A stretch of DNA of 64,000 nt from Phenylobacterium sp. (GCF_030693625.1 NZ_JAUYAF010000019.1:1-64000); one strand, 5' to 3'. Shown: positions 25,694 through 32,888, counted from the stretch's first letter. Program-made: numbers and translations. Notes: a model not told the origin generated them from the letters alone.

Positions 25694-25963
25694 ACTTCCG
25701 GGTTGGGTCGATTTTCCCCGGTGGCTCCACGCCGTGATGTTGCCGTTGGCCAGCGTCGAGGTCTCAGCCCAAATCCGGACGTTCCCAACGACGACCAAGA
25801 GCCCGGTGCGGTAATCGCGCCTCGCGCGGATCAACATCTGATACGGGCCGCGGGCCAAGCCCGGCAATGATGCCAAAGCCACCGCGGCTAGCCTCATGAA
25901 GAAGATCGCGGCCTCAAGGACCTGAGCTTGCCGACTTCAGCGTCTCGGGCTTAGCTCGGAGGC

Positions 25964-26764
25964 ATGTGCAACCTCTACGAACTCCACACGGATCTCTACG
26001 GCTGGGCCGACGCGCATGAGCAGCTGCTGGGCGAGCCGCTGCCCATGCCGGCCGCCGGATCTAACATTGACCTTACGTGGAAGCCGCAGCTCTACCCCGA
26101 CTATCGGGCGCCTATCCTGCGCAACACCGTCGGGGGTGGGCAAGAGATAGGCTTCGCTCGCTGGGGAATGCCGAGCTCAAAGTTCGCGCTGATGCAGGCG
26201 GCCGGCAAGCGGGCCGATAAGCTGCGGGCCAAGGGCAGGACAATCGACGACGCCGCGTTCGCCGATCTGCTGAAGATGGAGCCGGACAAGGGCACCACCA
26301 ACGTAAGGAACACCTCCAACGCCAAGGGGGAGATGAACAAGCACTGGGCGCCATGGCTGACCGTCGAGAGCCGGTGCGTCGTGCCGTTCACCGCCTTCAG
26401 CGAGCCCGATCAAGTTGGCGGCTCGCTGGAAACGATCTGGTTTGCCCGCGGGCAGGATCGGCCCCTCACCTACTTCGCTGGCGTGCACACGGCGGACTAC
26501 GGCTGCGTCCGGAAGATCCAGACCGGCTGGGAGACCTGCGATCTCTTCGCCTTCCTCACGACCGACGCGAACGCCGAGGTTGGAGCCTTTCACGACAAGG
26601 CGATGCCAGTGATCCTGACGACGGCCGAGGAGGTTCGGACCTGGATCTCGGCCCCGTGGGACGAGGCGAAAGCCCTGCAGCGACCGCTCCCCAACTGCAC
26701 GCTGGAAATTGTCGGGCGAGGCAAGGAGCTGGGCCCTACCCGTCCCGCGGCTTCACGATCCTGA
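25964..26764 (+). CDS. SRAP-domain (HMCES/YedK-type) protein
   Basis: 266 residues; SRAP proteins crosslink to abasic sites in single-stranded DNA through Cys2, which is present (MCNLYE). The rest of the site can be read as Asn113/Arg115 (TTNVRNTSN), Glu147 (CVVPFTAFSEP) and His210 (AFHDKAMPVILT). The Arg before the MPV block of typical members is Lys-Ala here, and the usual NxRxE box is altered to NVRNT. It belongs to a divergent subgroup that I have seen in alphaproteobacteria and phages. It sits just outside or at the left end of the prophage. Confidence 0.9.
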   Translation: MCNLYELHTDLYGWADAHEQLLGEPLPMPAAGSNIDLTWKPQLYPDYRAPILRNTVGGGQEIGFARWGMPSSKFALMQAAGKRADKLRAKGRTIDDAAFADLLKMEPDKGTTNVRNTSNAKGEMNKHWAPWLTVESRCVVPFTAFSEPDQVGGSLETIWFARGQDRPLTYFAGVHTADYGCVRKIQTGWETCDLFAFLTTDANAEVGAFHDKAMPVILTTAEEVRTWISAPWDEAKALQRPLPNCTLEIVGRGKELGPTRPAASRS

Positions 26765-26963
26765 ACCCCTCGCTGATCGCGTCGAACCGGCGGACAGCGT
26801 CTTCCAGGATCGCGATGGCCTGGTTGCGCTGATCTCGCTCCTCGCCGAACGACTCCACATCCAGGGCGACCATGAGCTGGCGCAGGATCGCGGGCGGGTC
26901 GAGGGCCAGGCGCTCCATGACCAGGAGCTCCAGGCCGGCTAGGCGGGTCTCTAGTTCGTCCAT
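26736..26963 (-). CDS. small helical hypothetical protein
   Basis: 75 residues starting MDELETRLAGLELLV, almost all predicted helical with alternating Leu/Ala and charged residues. It overlaps the SRAP stop by 29 bp in convergent orientation and sits downstream of an intrinsic terminator at 26996-27031 (so it needs its own promoter). Not recognised; it may be a small dimeric protein. Confidence 0.5.
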   Translation of the reverse strand: MDELETRLAGLELLVMERLALDPPAILRQLMVALDVESFGEERDQRNQAIAILEDAVRRFDAISEGFRIVKPRDG

Positions 26964-26995
26964 GGGCAGAGCCTATCGCGGCGCAGCCAGAACGC

Positions 26996-27031
26996 AAAAA
27001 GCCCGCCGACCCTGTTGGGGGACGGCGGGCT
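26996..27031 (-). terminator. intrinsic terminator for the leftward operon
   Basis: Stem AGCCCGCCG (27000-27008) pairs with CGGCGGGCT (27023-27031), with a 14-base loop, followed on the minus strand by TTTTT (plus A-run 26996-27000). This is a classical Rho-independent terminator for transcription entering from the right, so it should end the three-gene module 27137-28793 and the late prophage transcript. Confidence 0.8.
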
Positions 27032-27136
27032 GCGAAGGCCTCCAGGGACAGGGCCGAGGTTAGGCCGTCGAGGTGTCTAGGTTTGCAGATAGTCTAAGGA
27101 ACGAAGCCTATTCCGGCTGCTGTTCGCAGCTTCCGC

Positions 27137-27538
27137 CTAAGGCTTACGCGCCCCCGCTTGAACAACCAAAACCGACCCTAAAATCGTCGCCGCCACGATG
27201 CCGAGCCCAATCAAAGGCGCCACCCCATCAGACCCGGCATCTACGATGCTTGCCCCAGCGACGATCGCGACCATTTCCTTCACATTCGGCGAGAGAATGT
27301 AGGCGCCCGTCAGCACAGTCATCGACAATACCCCGACAATGTTAGCGGCTCCGGCCGTAAACCGCTTTCCGGCCAGGTCCTTGAGCTCCGCCATAAGGGT
27401 CACCAACACGCCCCCCAGGGATACGTTGGCAAACTTGTCGAGGGCGACGAGGGCGAGAACGGCGACAACTAGGTAGAAGACTGTGGGCCAATTCACGCCG
27501 GCCACGATTGATTGGCCGATAGCTGCAAAGCCGCTCAA
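27137..27538 (-). CDS. three-helix membrane protein, module A gene 3
   Basis: 133 residues with three apparent membrane spans: TVFYLVVAVLALVALDKFA, NIVGVLSMTVLTGAYIL and LIGLGIVAATILGSVLVV. Start is a TTG overlapping the stop of the preceding gene (TTGA). It is the last of three overlapping genes (28793-27137) ending at an intrinsic terminator. It is too far from the lysis cassette to be an obvious holin; a membrane effector is one possibility. The module is less GC-rich than the phage structural genes. Not recognised. Confidence 0.65.
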   Translation of the reverse strand: MSGFAAIGQSIVAGVNWPTVFYLVVAVLALVALDKFANVSLGGVLVTLMAELKDLAGKRFTAGAANIVGVLSMTVLTGAYILSPNVKEMVAIVAGASIVDAGSDGVAPLIGLGIVAATILGSVLVVQAGARKP

Positions 27539-28041
27539 CGCGCAGACCCAAATGGCGCAAAGCTCATAAAGACGAAGGTCATCCCGCTCATGAAGAGTAG
27601 CACGACGAAGAGCGGATGAACTACAACCGAGCCTGCCGCGAAATTCCCAAGCGCTCCAGCGAGTGCCAGGAAAATGACAATCGCACCAACAATTCGAACG
27701 GTTGGGCGCAGACCAATCATGGGCTCCTCCGAGGCCGCCACCATTTCGGTCGGTTCATAATGCGCAAATTCTGCAATTTCATGGCCAGCGCACGGTGCTG
27801 GAGCGACATATTCTGAGATCGGAAACGGAAGAGTTCCGTAGGCGAATATGTCGCGGCGCTCGCGGATGTACACTGTCCCCATTGGAGCGCGCACCAAACC
27901 GCTGGCAGGATGATCTCCCTCCGGAGACACAAACTGACGCAAGGAGAACTGTGGTTCGTAGGTGAAGCCTGTCAATGGTCCAGGCGCAGTCGGCAAGCCG
28001 GGCGCGCGGGGCCGTTCCGAATCCTCAAACGGCTCGGTCAC
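27535..28041 (-). CDS. tail-anchored two-span membrane protein, module A gene 2
   Basis: 168 residues: an extended soluble N-terminal part of about 105 residues (rich in Pro, Phe and acidic residues; FTYEPQFSLRQFVSPEGD), then two C-terminal membrane spans (TVRIVGAIVIFLALAGALGNF and HPLFVVLLFMSGMTFVFMSF). GTG start overlaps the stop of the preceding gene (GTGA) and its stop overlaps the next start. The layout is a cytoplasmic sensor or adaptor part joined to a membrane hairpin. Family unknown. Confidence 0.65.
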   Translation of the reverse strand: MTEPFEDSERPRAPGLPTAPGPLTGFTYEPQFSLRQFVSPEGDHPASGLVRAPMGTVYIRERRDIFAYGTLPFPISEYVAPAPCAGHEIAEFAHYEPTEMVAASEEPMIGLRPTVRIVGAIVIFLALAGALGNFAAGSVVVHPLFVVLLFMSGMTFVFMSFAPFGSAR

Positions 28042-28793
28042 GGTCGAACCTGATGTAGAATGGCGTTAGCGAGATTGTCGCCGAGCAAATCACCCGACTG
28101 ATCAATCAATTCGACAAGCTCTCCTACCAGCTGCTCGAAACGCGAGCCATTCTGATGACCACGCAACGGCTTCGAGTTTAGATCGAATTTGACGGTGGCA
28201 ACTTGTACAGAAGGGGCGTCGACAAAATCCGGGTCGAAGTGAATAAAACCCCCTGCAGAAGCTGGAAGTTGGATCTCAAGTCTGTTGACGATCTGACACT
28301 CCACGAGTGAATTTGTCTCGGCGGAGTTGTTAGCGACCATTACGCTAAAAGCCTCAAATCCCTGCGGCTTCGGGCGCTTGAATATTGAGCTATAGAGATC
28401 ATCAATTCCGCTTGGGATGTCTGCGACCGGAAACTCACAGACGAGAACCACACCCTCGTAAAAATTTGAGTGGTCGGTGTAACGGTCCTCAAGCCGCTCC
28501 ATGAGCTGTATTGCATTCGTAAGCGCAGATCGCAGGCCAGCTTTCGGCAGCCCCCCTTTGAAGCTCAAAGCCAGCTGGACGGCGTTCTCCGCAGCAATCA
28601 ACGTCCGCTTTCCATCACCCATAGTGAATAGGGTCGGATCCGGCATAGGACCTGGGACCTTGGCGACCGACTTCGCGTTGATGAACTGAGCGAAGTGGTC
28701 TTCGAAAAAGAACTGCTGCCGGCGCAAGTCCTCTTTGGGAAACCGGCGCACCAAGTTGACATCGATATCAGATCGAAAAATCGGTTGAGCCAC
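28038..28793 (-). CDS. soluble protein of unknown function, module A gene 1
   Basis: 251 residues with no membrane span or signal peptide. Starts at GTG 28793 after GGGGAG; begins MAQPIFRSDIDVNLVRRFPKED, includes a GDGKRTLIAAENAVQLAL helix region and an RFEQLVGELVELIDQSGD C-terminal helix. The gene is visibly AT-richer than the phage late genes, suggesting separate acquisition. With its two membrane partners it forms a cargo module that could be a phage-encoded defence or superinfection-exclusion system. That is inference from layout only; I recognise no domain. Confidence 0.65.
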   Translation of the reverse strand: MAQPIFRSDIDVNLVRRFPKEDLRRQQFFFEDHFAQFINAKSVAKVPGPMPDPTLFTMGDGKRTLIAAENAVQLALSFKGGLPKAGLRSALTNAIQLMERLEDRYTDHSNFYEGVVLVCEFPVADIPSGIDDLYSSIFKRPKPQGFEAFSVMVANNSAETNSLVECQIVNRLEIQLPASAGGFIHFDPDFVDAPSVQVATVKFDLNSKPLRGHQNGSRFEQLVGELVELIDQSGDLLGDNLANAILHQVRP

Positions 28794-28806
28794 TTAAAAT
28801 TTCTCC

Positions 28807-28832
28807 CCTACGTCGCATACCGTAGGTCCTAC
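28807..28832. promoter_or_regulatory. interleaved palindromes upstream of module A
   Basis: CCTACG (28807-28812) and CGTAGG (28821-28826) form an inverted repeat, overlapped by GTAGGTCCTAC (28822-28832). It lies 14-39 bp upstream of the GTG start of the module's first gene. The position fits an operator or a promoter-proximal hairpin; a possible -35 TTGCCT lies further upstream. Whether it is a promoter is not shown by the sequence alone. Confidence 0.4.
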
Positions 28833-28885
28833 TGCCAGGCAACTCTGGAGGCGTGCGCGTTCCAAACCAGATCCCGAACGCTGAA

Positions 28886-29170
28886 CTAGCCATCCGGCTT
28901 TCGGCAGGCGATGATCGCGGGCTCTACCTCGGCAAGCCTCTGTTTCCGCAGCAGGCGGCCGGCGGCAATGAGCTGATAGCGATCAGCCGCCCCGCCAGCA
29001 GCCTTCAAGGCCGCGTCTTCGTCGGGATAAGGCTTGGGCGCCGGGAGCTTTTCGCTGATGCATGAGACCGGAACCGGCACGTTCACGGTGACGATCTTCA
29101 CCACAGGCTCGGACGCCTTGGTGGCGCAGGCGGCCAGCGACAGGGCGGCGAGGGCGATCAGGGCTTTCAT
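28886..29170 (-). CDS. outer-membrane spanin subunit (Rz1-like lipoprotein)
   Basis: 94 residues starting MKALIALAALSLAACATK: a signal peptide with lipobox Cys15, followed by a proline-containing linker (VPVPVSCISEKLPAPKPYPDED) as in Rz1-type o-spanins. Its start overlaps the stop of the inner-membrane spanin by 4 bp (ATGA). After host inner-membrane and wall breakage, i- and o-spanin together disrupt the outer membrane. The o-spanin is longer than lambda Rz1, with an extra basic C-terminal helix. Confidence 0.8.
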   Translation of the reverse strand: MKALIALAALSLAACATKASEPVVKIVTVNVPVPVSCISEKLPAPKPYPDEDAALKAAGGAADRYQLIAAGRLLRKQRLAEVEPAIIACRKPDG

Positions 29171-29574
29171 TGCAGGCTCCTTAGAACGGCGGTGTCGGCG
29201 GATTCCATGCGCGCGCAGGCGTCGATACCGGCCGGTGGGTTCCTCAGAAGCTTGGCGGCGCGCGCCTCTGCCCCCGCCCTGCCCCTCAGGGCCTGGGTGA
29301 CGGCCTCTTCTGCAGCGGCGGTACGGATGGAGGCTTCGGTCTCCAGACGCTTCACGGCGGCGTTCTGACCGCGCATGGAGGCCTCCAGGCCCGCCTCGTT
29401 GCGTTGGCACTGGTCCAAGTCCGTTTTCGCCACAGACAGCGCCATCTCGGCGGCATCGGCGCGGCGCGTCTGGTGGACCTTGCCCACGCACTGGGTGAGC
29501 GCCAGGACCAGGAACAGCAGAGCGAAGGCTGACGAGATCGGCCCGGCCAATCGTGAGGTTAGGATCGCGAGCAT
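29167..29574 (-). CDS. inner-membrane spanin subunit (Rz-like)
   Basis: 135 residues with one N-terminal membrane span (SSAFALLFLVLALTQCVG) and a long periplasmic helical/coiled-coil part (AEMALSVAKTDLDQCQRNEAGLEASMRGQNAAVKRLETEASI), the form of an i-spanin. Coupled by a 4-bp overlap to the lipoprotein downstream. It follows the endolysin and a 27-residue membrane peptide. Confidence 0.8.
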   Translation of the reverse strand: MLAILTSRLAGPISSAFALLFLVLALTQCVGKVHQTRRADAAEMALSVAKTDLDQCQRNEAGLEASMRGQNAAVKRLETEASIRTAAAEEAVTQALRGRAGAEARAAKLLRNPPAGIDACARMESADTAVLRSLQ

Positions 29575-29582
29575 GCAGGCTC

Positions 29583-29666
29583 CTATCGGAATATGCGGAA
29601 GATGAAGGTGACGACAGCCCAGATGCCGGCGAGCGCGGTCACGGTGATCAGGAGGGCGGGGCTCAC
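29583..29666 (-). CDS. 27-residue single-span membrane peptide in the lysis cassette
   Basis: A GTG start overlaps the endolysin stop (GTGA) and the frame runs 27 codons to a TAG at 29583-29585. The peptide is nearly one membrane span (ALLITVTALAGIWAVVTFIF) with a basic C-terminus. It lies between the endolysin and the i-spanin, 8 bp from the latter. It may be a minute holin/pinholin-like or regulatory peptide. The coupling and hydrophobicity are the only evidence. Confidence 0.55.
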   Translation of the reverse strand: MSPALLITVTALAGIWAVVTFIFRIFR

Positions 29667-30070
29667 GTCAGCTCCCAGTGGGGTCCATCCGTCTCCCCCT
29701 TCTCGCCGATGATTCCGTCACCATCCCAGTCACGCCCCCATCGGACGCCCGCGCCCAGCTCGCCGGCCGCCTGCATCATCGCCTTGTTCACCAGTGCGAA
29801 CTTGGCCGGATCCTTCCAGTCATAGGGGGCCGGCAGCAGATCCACCGCCTTGCCCTCGATGTGTTTGGACTTCAGGGTCCAGGTGACGACCTTGCCAGGG
29901 ACGGTGCGGCCTTGGGCGTAGAGCTGTTTCTGGCGCTCCGGGGGGCGGACGCCCTCCACCACCATGAAGTCCACGGCGGTGATCTGGATCGCGCGCTCGA
30001 CGACGGCGACAAGTCGAGGGTCAACGCCCTGCAGTTTGGCGCGCGACTTCGCGCCCAGCGAGTAGGTCAT
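29663..30070 (-). CDS. endolysin, M15-type peptidase (L-Ala-D-Glu endopeptidase)
   Basis: 135 residues from ATG 30070 (GGAG Shine-Dalgarno eight bases upstream). Zinc-ligand pattern of the VanY/T5-endolysin fold: His70 and Asp77 (SKHIEGKAVDLLP) and His131 (PHWEL). An acidic DWDGDG loop (114-119) resembles the calcium-binding site reported for T5 endolysin. It cuts peptidoglycan cross-bridging peptides at the end of infection. No signal sequence, so it needs a holin; two holin-like proteins lie upstream. Confidence 0.9.
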   Translation of the reverse strand: MTYSLGAKSRAKLQGVDPRLVAVVERAIQITAVDFMVVEGVRPPERQKQLYAQGRTVPGKVVTWTLKSKHIEGKAVDLLPAPYDWKDPAKFALVNKAMMQAAGELGAGVRWGRDWDGDGIIGEKGETDGPHWELT

Positions 30071-30106
30071 GGCAGTCTCCAATTGTGGGGAGGCGTCGGG
30101 AGGCGG

Positions 30107-30484
30107 TTAGGCGCCGGGGGTCGCCGAAGTCGTGGTCACCGCTGCGCCATCCGGCGGGGTGACAGTGGTCTTGGTCACGGTCTCGATGCGGGTGGCGTGT
30201 TCGTCCTGATCAATGGACCCAGACACCCCGTCTCTGCCGCCCTTGAAGCTGACGTTCAGGCCGGTGATCGCGGCTAGAGCCACCAGCACCAGCACCTCAA
30301 CCCCGACAAGCAGGTAGAACATCGCGTCGAGTTGCTGACCGGGGCGCTGGGATGCCCACGGGCCGCGCCAGATGGCCCAGGTCCCGACCGCAAGTAGAAG
30401 GGTCAGAACCGCCGCGCCCCCGATCTGCGCCCATATCTTCACCGGGGCGGCGGCAAGCATGGCCTTCCAGATGCGAGCGATCAT
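30107..30484 (-). CDS. holin-like two-span membrane protein
   Basis: 125 residues: two membrane spans (WAQIGGAAVLTLLLAVGTWAIW, and MFYLLVGVEVLVLVALAAIT) and a hydrophilic C-terminal tail rich in Thr/Asp (SIDQDEHATRIETVTKTTVTP). Directly upstream of the endolysin and 4 bp overlapping the next membrane protein upstream. Position, size and topology suit a holin or holin partner; no named family recognised. Confidence 0.65.
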   Translation of the reverse strand: MIARIWKAMLAAAPVKIWAQIGGAAVLTLLLAVGTWAIWRGPWASQRPGQQLDAMFYLLVGVEVLVLVALAAITGLNVSFKGGRDGVSGSIDQDEHATRIETVTKTTVTPPDGAAVTTTSATPGA

Positions 30485-30762
30485 GGCCGTTTCCTCGGAG
30501 CTGGCTGGCGCTTGATCTCGTCATAGAGCGGCGGCTCTCGGAACAGCCAAGAGCCGGTGATCTGGGTGATCCCAGTCTTAATGTGGCCGATGTCGGCTTC
30601 CATCGTCGCGAGCTTCACGGCGAACCCGGACAGGGCCTCGACTTCCTTCTCCAGCGTCTTCACGCGCTGCAACAAGGCGCCCCATGCTGTCCCGCCAGAC
30701 GCGAGCAAGACGAGGATTGCAAGCAAGAGCTGTCCAATGCTTACGCCGCTTTCGAGTGTCAT
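30481..30762 (-). CDS. single-span coiled-coil membrane protein in lysis cassette
   Basis: 93 residues with one N-terminal membrane span (GQLLLAILVLLASGGTAWGALL) followed by a coiled coil (RVKTLEKEVEALSGFAVKLATMEADIGHI). Topology resembles XhlA-type proteins that pair with holins. Its stop overlaps the start of the holin-like gene (ATGA). First gene of the lysis cassette; a repeated-hairpin region lies upstream of it. Confidence 0.6.
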   Translation of the reverse strand: MTLESGVSIGQLLLAILVLLASGGTAWGALLQRVKTLEKEVEALSGFAVKLATMEADIGHIKTGITQITGSWLFREPPLYDEIKRQPAPRKRP

Positions 30763-30851
30763 GGTCGGGCGTTCTCCGTCCGGCGTTTACTGATGATCGA
30801 ATTGGATGGTGGCGCGTTGGGTGAGGGCCTGCGCAGTCCCCCCGGATCCCT

Positions 30852-31051
30852 GCGCAGGCAAGCGCCCGTTCCTAGCCCCCCAATCACGAGGGGCGGGCGC
30901 ACGCCAGATTCTATTCCTGGTTGCGAGAGACGGAGGCCCGGGTAGTGTGGTGGTGCGCCGCCTAAACCCCGGTGCCCGTCTGCGTCCGACGCCCAACCTC
31001 GGACGCAGGCAGCGCCCGTCCCTGGTCTCACTCAACAACCAGGGACGGGCG
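30852..31051. repeat. duplicated hairpin unit in a gene-free stretch
   Basis: Between the lysis cassette and a plus-strand gene, 327 bp hold no convincing gene but several stem-loops. CTGCGTCCG (30980-30988) pairs with CGGACGCAG (31000-31008). CGCCCGTCCCTGGT (31013-31026) pairs perfectly with ACCAGGGACGGGCG (31038-31051), 14 bp with an 11-base loop. A diverged copy of the second unit starts with GCGCCCG at 30862 and closes at 30891-30900; the two share GCAGGCA(A)GCGCCCG. No T-run follows, so these are not simple terminators. Confidence 0.65.
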
Positions 31052-31089
31052 TATCTGGCGCTCACACTCGCGCCGATCAGGAGAGAGCA

Positions 31090-31299
31090 GTGACCGTCAA
31101 CGAGCTAATCGGCGCGCTCCGCGCCCTGCCGCAGGACGCACGCGTGATCATGCCTGGCTGGGAGGTCGATTTCGTTGAAGTAGCAGCGGCCATTGAAGAC
31201 GAAGCGATCTTCAAGAAAGCGGAATGGCAACTGAGCGATGCGCGCGATCCGGGTGGCGAGCGCCTCGTTAGGCTCGTCGGTCTTGGAGACGAGGCCTAG
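31090..31299 (+). CDS. small hypothetical protein (69 aa), plus strand
   Basis: GTG start with a GGAGAG Shine-Dalgarno seven bases upstream. The sequence begins MTVNELIGALRALPQDARVIMPG, a pattern I recall from small phage/bacterial proteins of unknown role (NELI-AL-ALP-DA-V), followed by an acidic region and a C-terminal RLVRLVGLGDEA. It is opposite in strand to its late-gene neighbours, so it has its own promoter; the hairpins lie immediately upstream. Confidence 0.6.
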   Translation: MTVNELIGALRALPQDARVIMPGWEVDFVEVAAAIEDEAIFKKAEWQLSDARDPGGERLVRLVGLGDEA

Positions 31300-31428
31300 G
31301 CCTGCCCCCCACAATCGGTTCTGGAGCGCGGGACACTTGGTTTCGGAGCTTCTCAATTAGCGCCTTCCGTCATGCGCGCCTCGAATGGTCTTTGATCGGC
31401 CTCTGAAGCCCCGCGGCCTTCACGGGCC

Positions 31429-31442
31429 TTGATCTGAATCAG
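31429..31442. promoter_or_regulatory. FNR/FixK-like box upstream of the lipoprotein gene
   Basis: TTGATCTGAATCAG matches the TTGAT-N4-ATCAA form of FNR/FixK boxes except for the last base, and sits inside the palindrome GATCTGAATCAGATC (31431-31445). It lies 61-74 bp upstream of the ATG at 31503. A regulatory role is inferred from the match and position only. Confidence 0.35.
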
Positions 31443-31502
31443 ATCGCGGCGCGACCTGTAAGGCCAAGCTCGCGCCAAGCTTGGGATGAGACCGTGACCG
31501 CC

Positions 31503-32018
31503 ATGACCCGCCGCCTTCCCCGCACCGTGCTCGCCATCGTCCTTGTCCTTGGCCTGGCGGCGGGGGGCTGCGCCTCCACCGGCACCGGCCCAGCCCAGGA
31601 GGGGTCGGCGCCCGGCCAGAGGTCCGGCGCCATGGTGCGGGGTGGAGAGACCGGGCTGGGGATATCCGGGGCGGTGACCCCGCCGGAACTGAAGGCGGCG
31701 GCGCTCGCGCCCTATGCCCTGCCAAGTCCCCCGGACTGCGCGGCCATGGCCAGCGAGCTCCGCCAGCTCGACGACCTGCTGGGGCCCGATGTCGATGTGC
31801 TGGCCGTGGCCGAGACTCGGTCGGCGGCCATGGGTCGGGCGGCCAACCGGGCGATCGTGGGCGCGGTGCGCGGCGCCATCCCCTACCGCTGGGTGCTGCG
31901 CTGGATGACCCAGGCCGGCAAGCTGGACCGTGAGCTGCGGCTGGCGATCCTGGCGGCCACGGCGCGGCGGGGCTACCTGAAGGGAGTGCGGCTGGGCCTG
32001 GCCTGCCCGGTGACCTGA
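31503..32018 (+). CDS. putative lipoprotein (lysogenic-conversion candidate)
   Basis: 171 residues from ATG 31503; a GTG at 31494 with a better-spaced GGGATGAG is an alternative start. Signal peptide with lipobox (LGLAAGGCAS), a Gly/Ala/Pro-rich linker, then a helical C-terminal domain ending VRGAIPYRWVLRWMTQAGKLDRELRLAILAATARRGYLKGVR. GC content is host-like rather than phage-like. It is a plus-strand gene inside the minus-strand late region, so it may be expressed in the lysogen. I recall similar caulobacterial proteins of unknown function. Confidence 0.75.
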   Translation: MTRRLPRTVLAIVLVLGLAAGGCASTGTGPAQEGSAPGQRSGAMVRGGETGLGISGAVTPPELKAAALAPYALPSPPDCAAMASELRQLDDLLGPDVDVLAVAETRSAAMGRAANRAIVGAVRGAIPYRWVLRWMTQAGKLDRELRLAILAATARRGYLKGVRLGLACPVT

Positions 32019-32034
32019 GGGGGACTTACCCTGG

Positions 32035-32421
32035 TCAGGGGTTGTGCTTGGTCCGGCTGGTGTTCAGCCGCACGGCCCGGAAGGCCAGGCCGCAGAGGAT
32101 GGCGTTCACGCCGTCCGCCTTCATGGCGACCCAGAACAGGCCGTCACAGTTGGTGAGGGCGAACTGCAGGTCTTCCCGCATCCGGTCGTGGAGCGCCGAC
32201 GATTTCGCAAGCTGGTCCCGCACCCACCTGGGCACGAGGCGCACCAGCCACGCGGGCATTGACGCGAAGTCGGTCTCGAAGCCGGCCTTGATCTCAACCC
32301 CACAGCCGCTGTCGGGCTTGCCGATCCAGAACCACAGATCATCCAGGCAGCGATAGACCTGCCGCCCTTCCCTGCGCTTGCCGGGGATGGGGTCAAAGCG
32401 GGCCCGGGTGAAGGATGACAC
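32035..32421 (-). CDS. DUF1353-family protein
   Basis: 128 residues from the GTG at 32421, which shares a base with the preceding stop (TAGTG). Family features: VEIKAGFETDFASMPAWL and SSALHDRMREDL, the conserved loops of DUF1353 (a small phage/bacterial family of unknown activity, with a conserved TDFAS and HD pair). Longer in-frame starts would overlap the neighbouring gene. It sits with tail-fibre accessory genes; a role there is inferred from position. Confidence 0.8.
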   Translation of the reverse strand: MSSFTRARFDPIPGKRREGRQVYRCLDDLWFWIGKPDSGCGVEIKAGFETDFASMPAWLVRLVPRWVRDQLAKSSALHDRMREDLQFALTNCDGLFWVAMKADGVNAILCGLAFRAVRLNTSRTKHNP

Positions 32422-32888
32422 TACAGCGCCAGTGTCGGCCCGATGGCCTTGGCTTCCCGGAACCATTGGTCCAAGTCGTCGGCGGAGAGACCGAAAAAGA
32501 AGCCCATGATCCCCACCATGGGGTGGTCGCGGCGAAGCTCCGACGCGCGCCGCCACTCGATCTGGACGAACGGGTCCTGAGTGGCGACGTAGGCGCTCAC
32601 GGCGTCCAGGCGCGTGCCGTCGCCGTGGGGCTCGCTATGCAGCTTTAGTTCGGCCTGCCGCATGTCCACGGCGACGGGAACGGCTAGGGCGGGGTCTACA
32701 GGAGTGGGCGGACCCTCGGTAGTCAGCACCCAGCCGTCGCCGCCTTGGCGGACGAACTGGCTTTCGCCGGGCGTTGGCGGGGGCTGGCTCACGAAGGCAT
32801 AGCCGGGCGGCATCCCCTCGCCGTCGTCAAGTTCAAGATCGGACCCCAGATAGAAGCCAGCCGGGTCAATAGCGTAATAAAGCGCCAT
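32421..32888 (-). CDS. tail-fibre-associated hypothetical protein
   Basis: 155 residues starting MALYYAIDPAGFYLGSDLE, with a proline-rich stretch (SQPPPTPGE) and a helical C-terminal part (AYVATQDPFVQIEWRRASELRR... ADDLDQWFREAKAI). The beginning resembles short fibre-assembly proteins encoded right after tail-fibre genes. It lies 14 bp downstream of the fibre gene. A chaperone or fibre-tip role is inferred; the family is not certain. Confidence 0.65.
   Translation of the reverse strand: MALYYAIDPAGFYLGSDLELDDGEGMPPGYAFVSQPPPTPGESQFVRQGGDGWVLTTEGPPTPVDPALAVPVAVDMRQAELKLHSEPHGDGTRLDAVSAYVATQDPFVQIEWRRASELRRDHPMVGIMGFFFGLSADDLDQWFREAKAIGPTLAL

Noticed and set aside
25481..25897. 138-codon minus-strand frame overlapping the end of the TPR gene
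   Set aside because: Two thirds run antisense to the TPR repeats; only about 66 codons are outside it, with weak start signals. The 25.7-25.96 kb gap is left unannotated.
30806..31093. 95-codon plus-strand ORF across the hairpin region
   Set aside because: Arg/Pro-rich translation of inverted repeats, no start signal and no conserved pattern.
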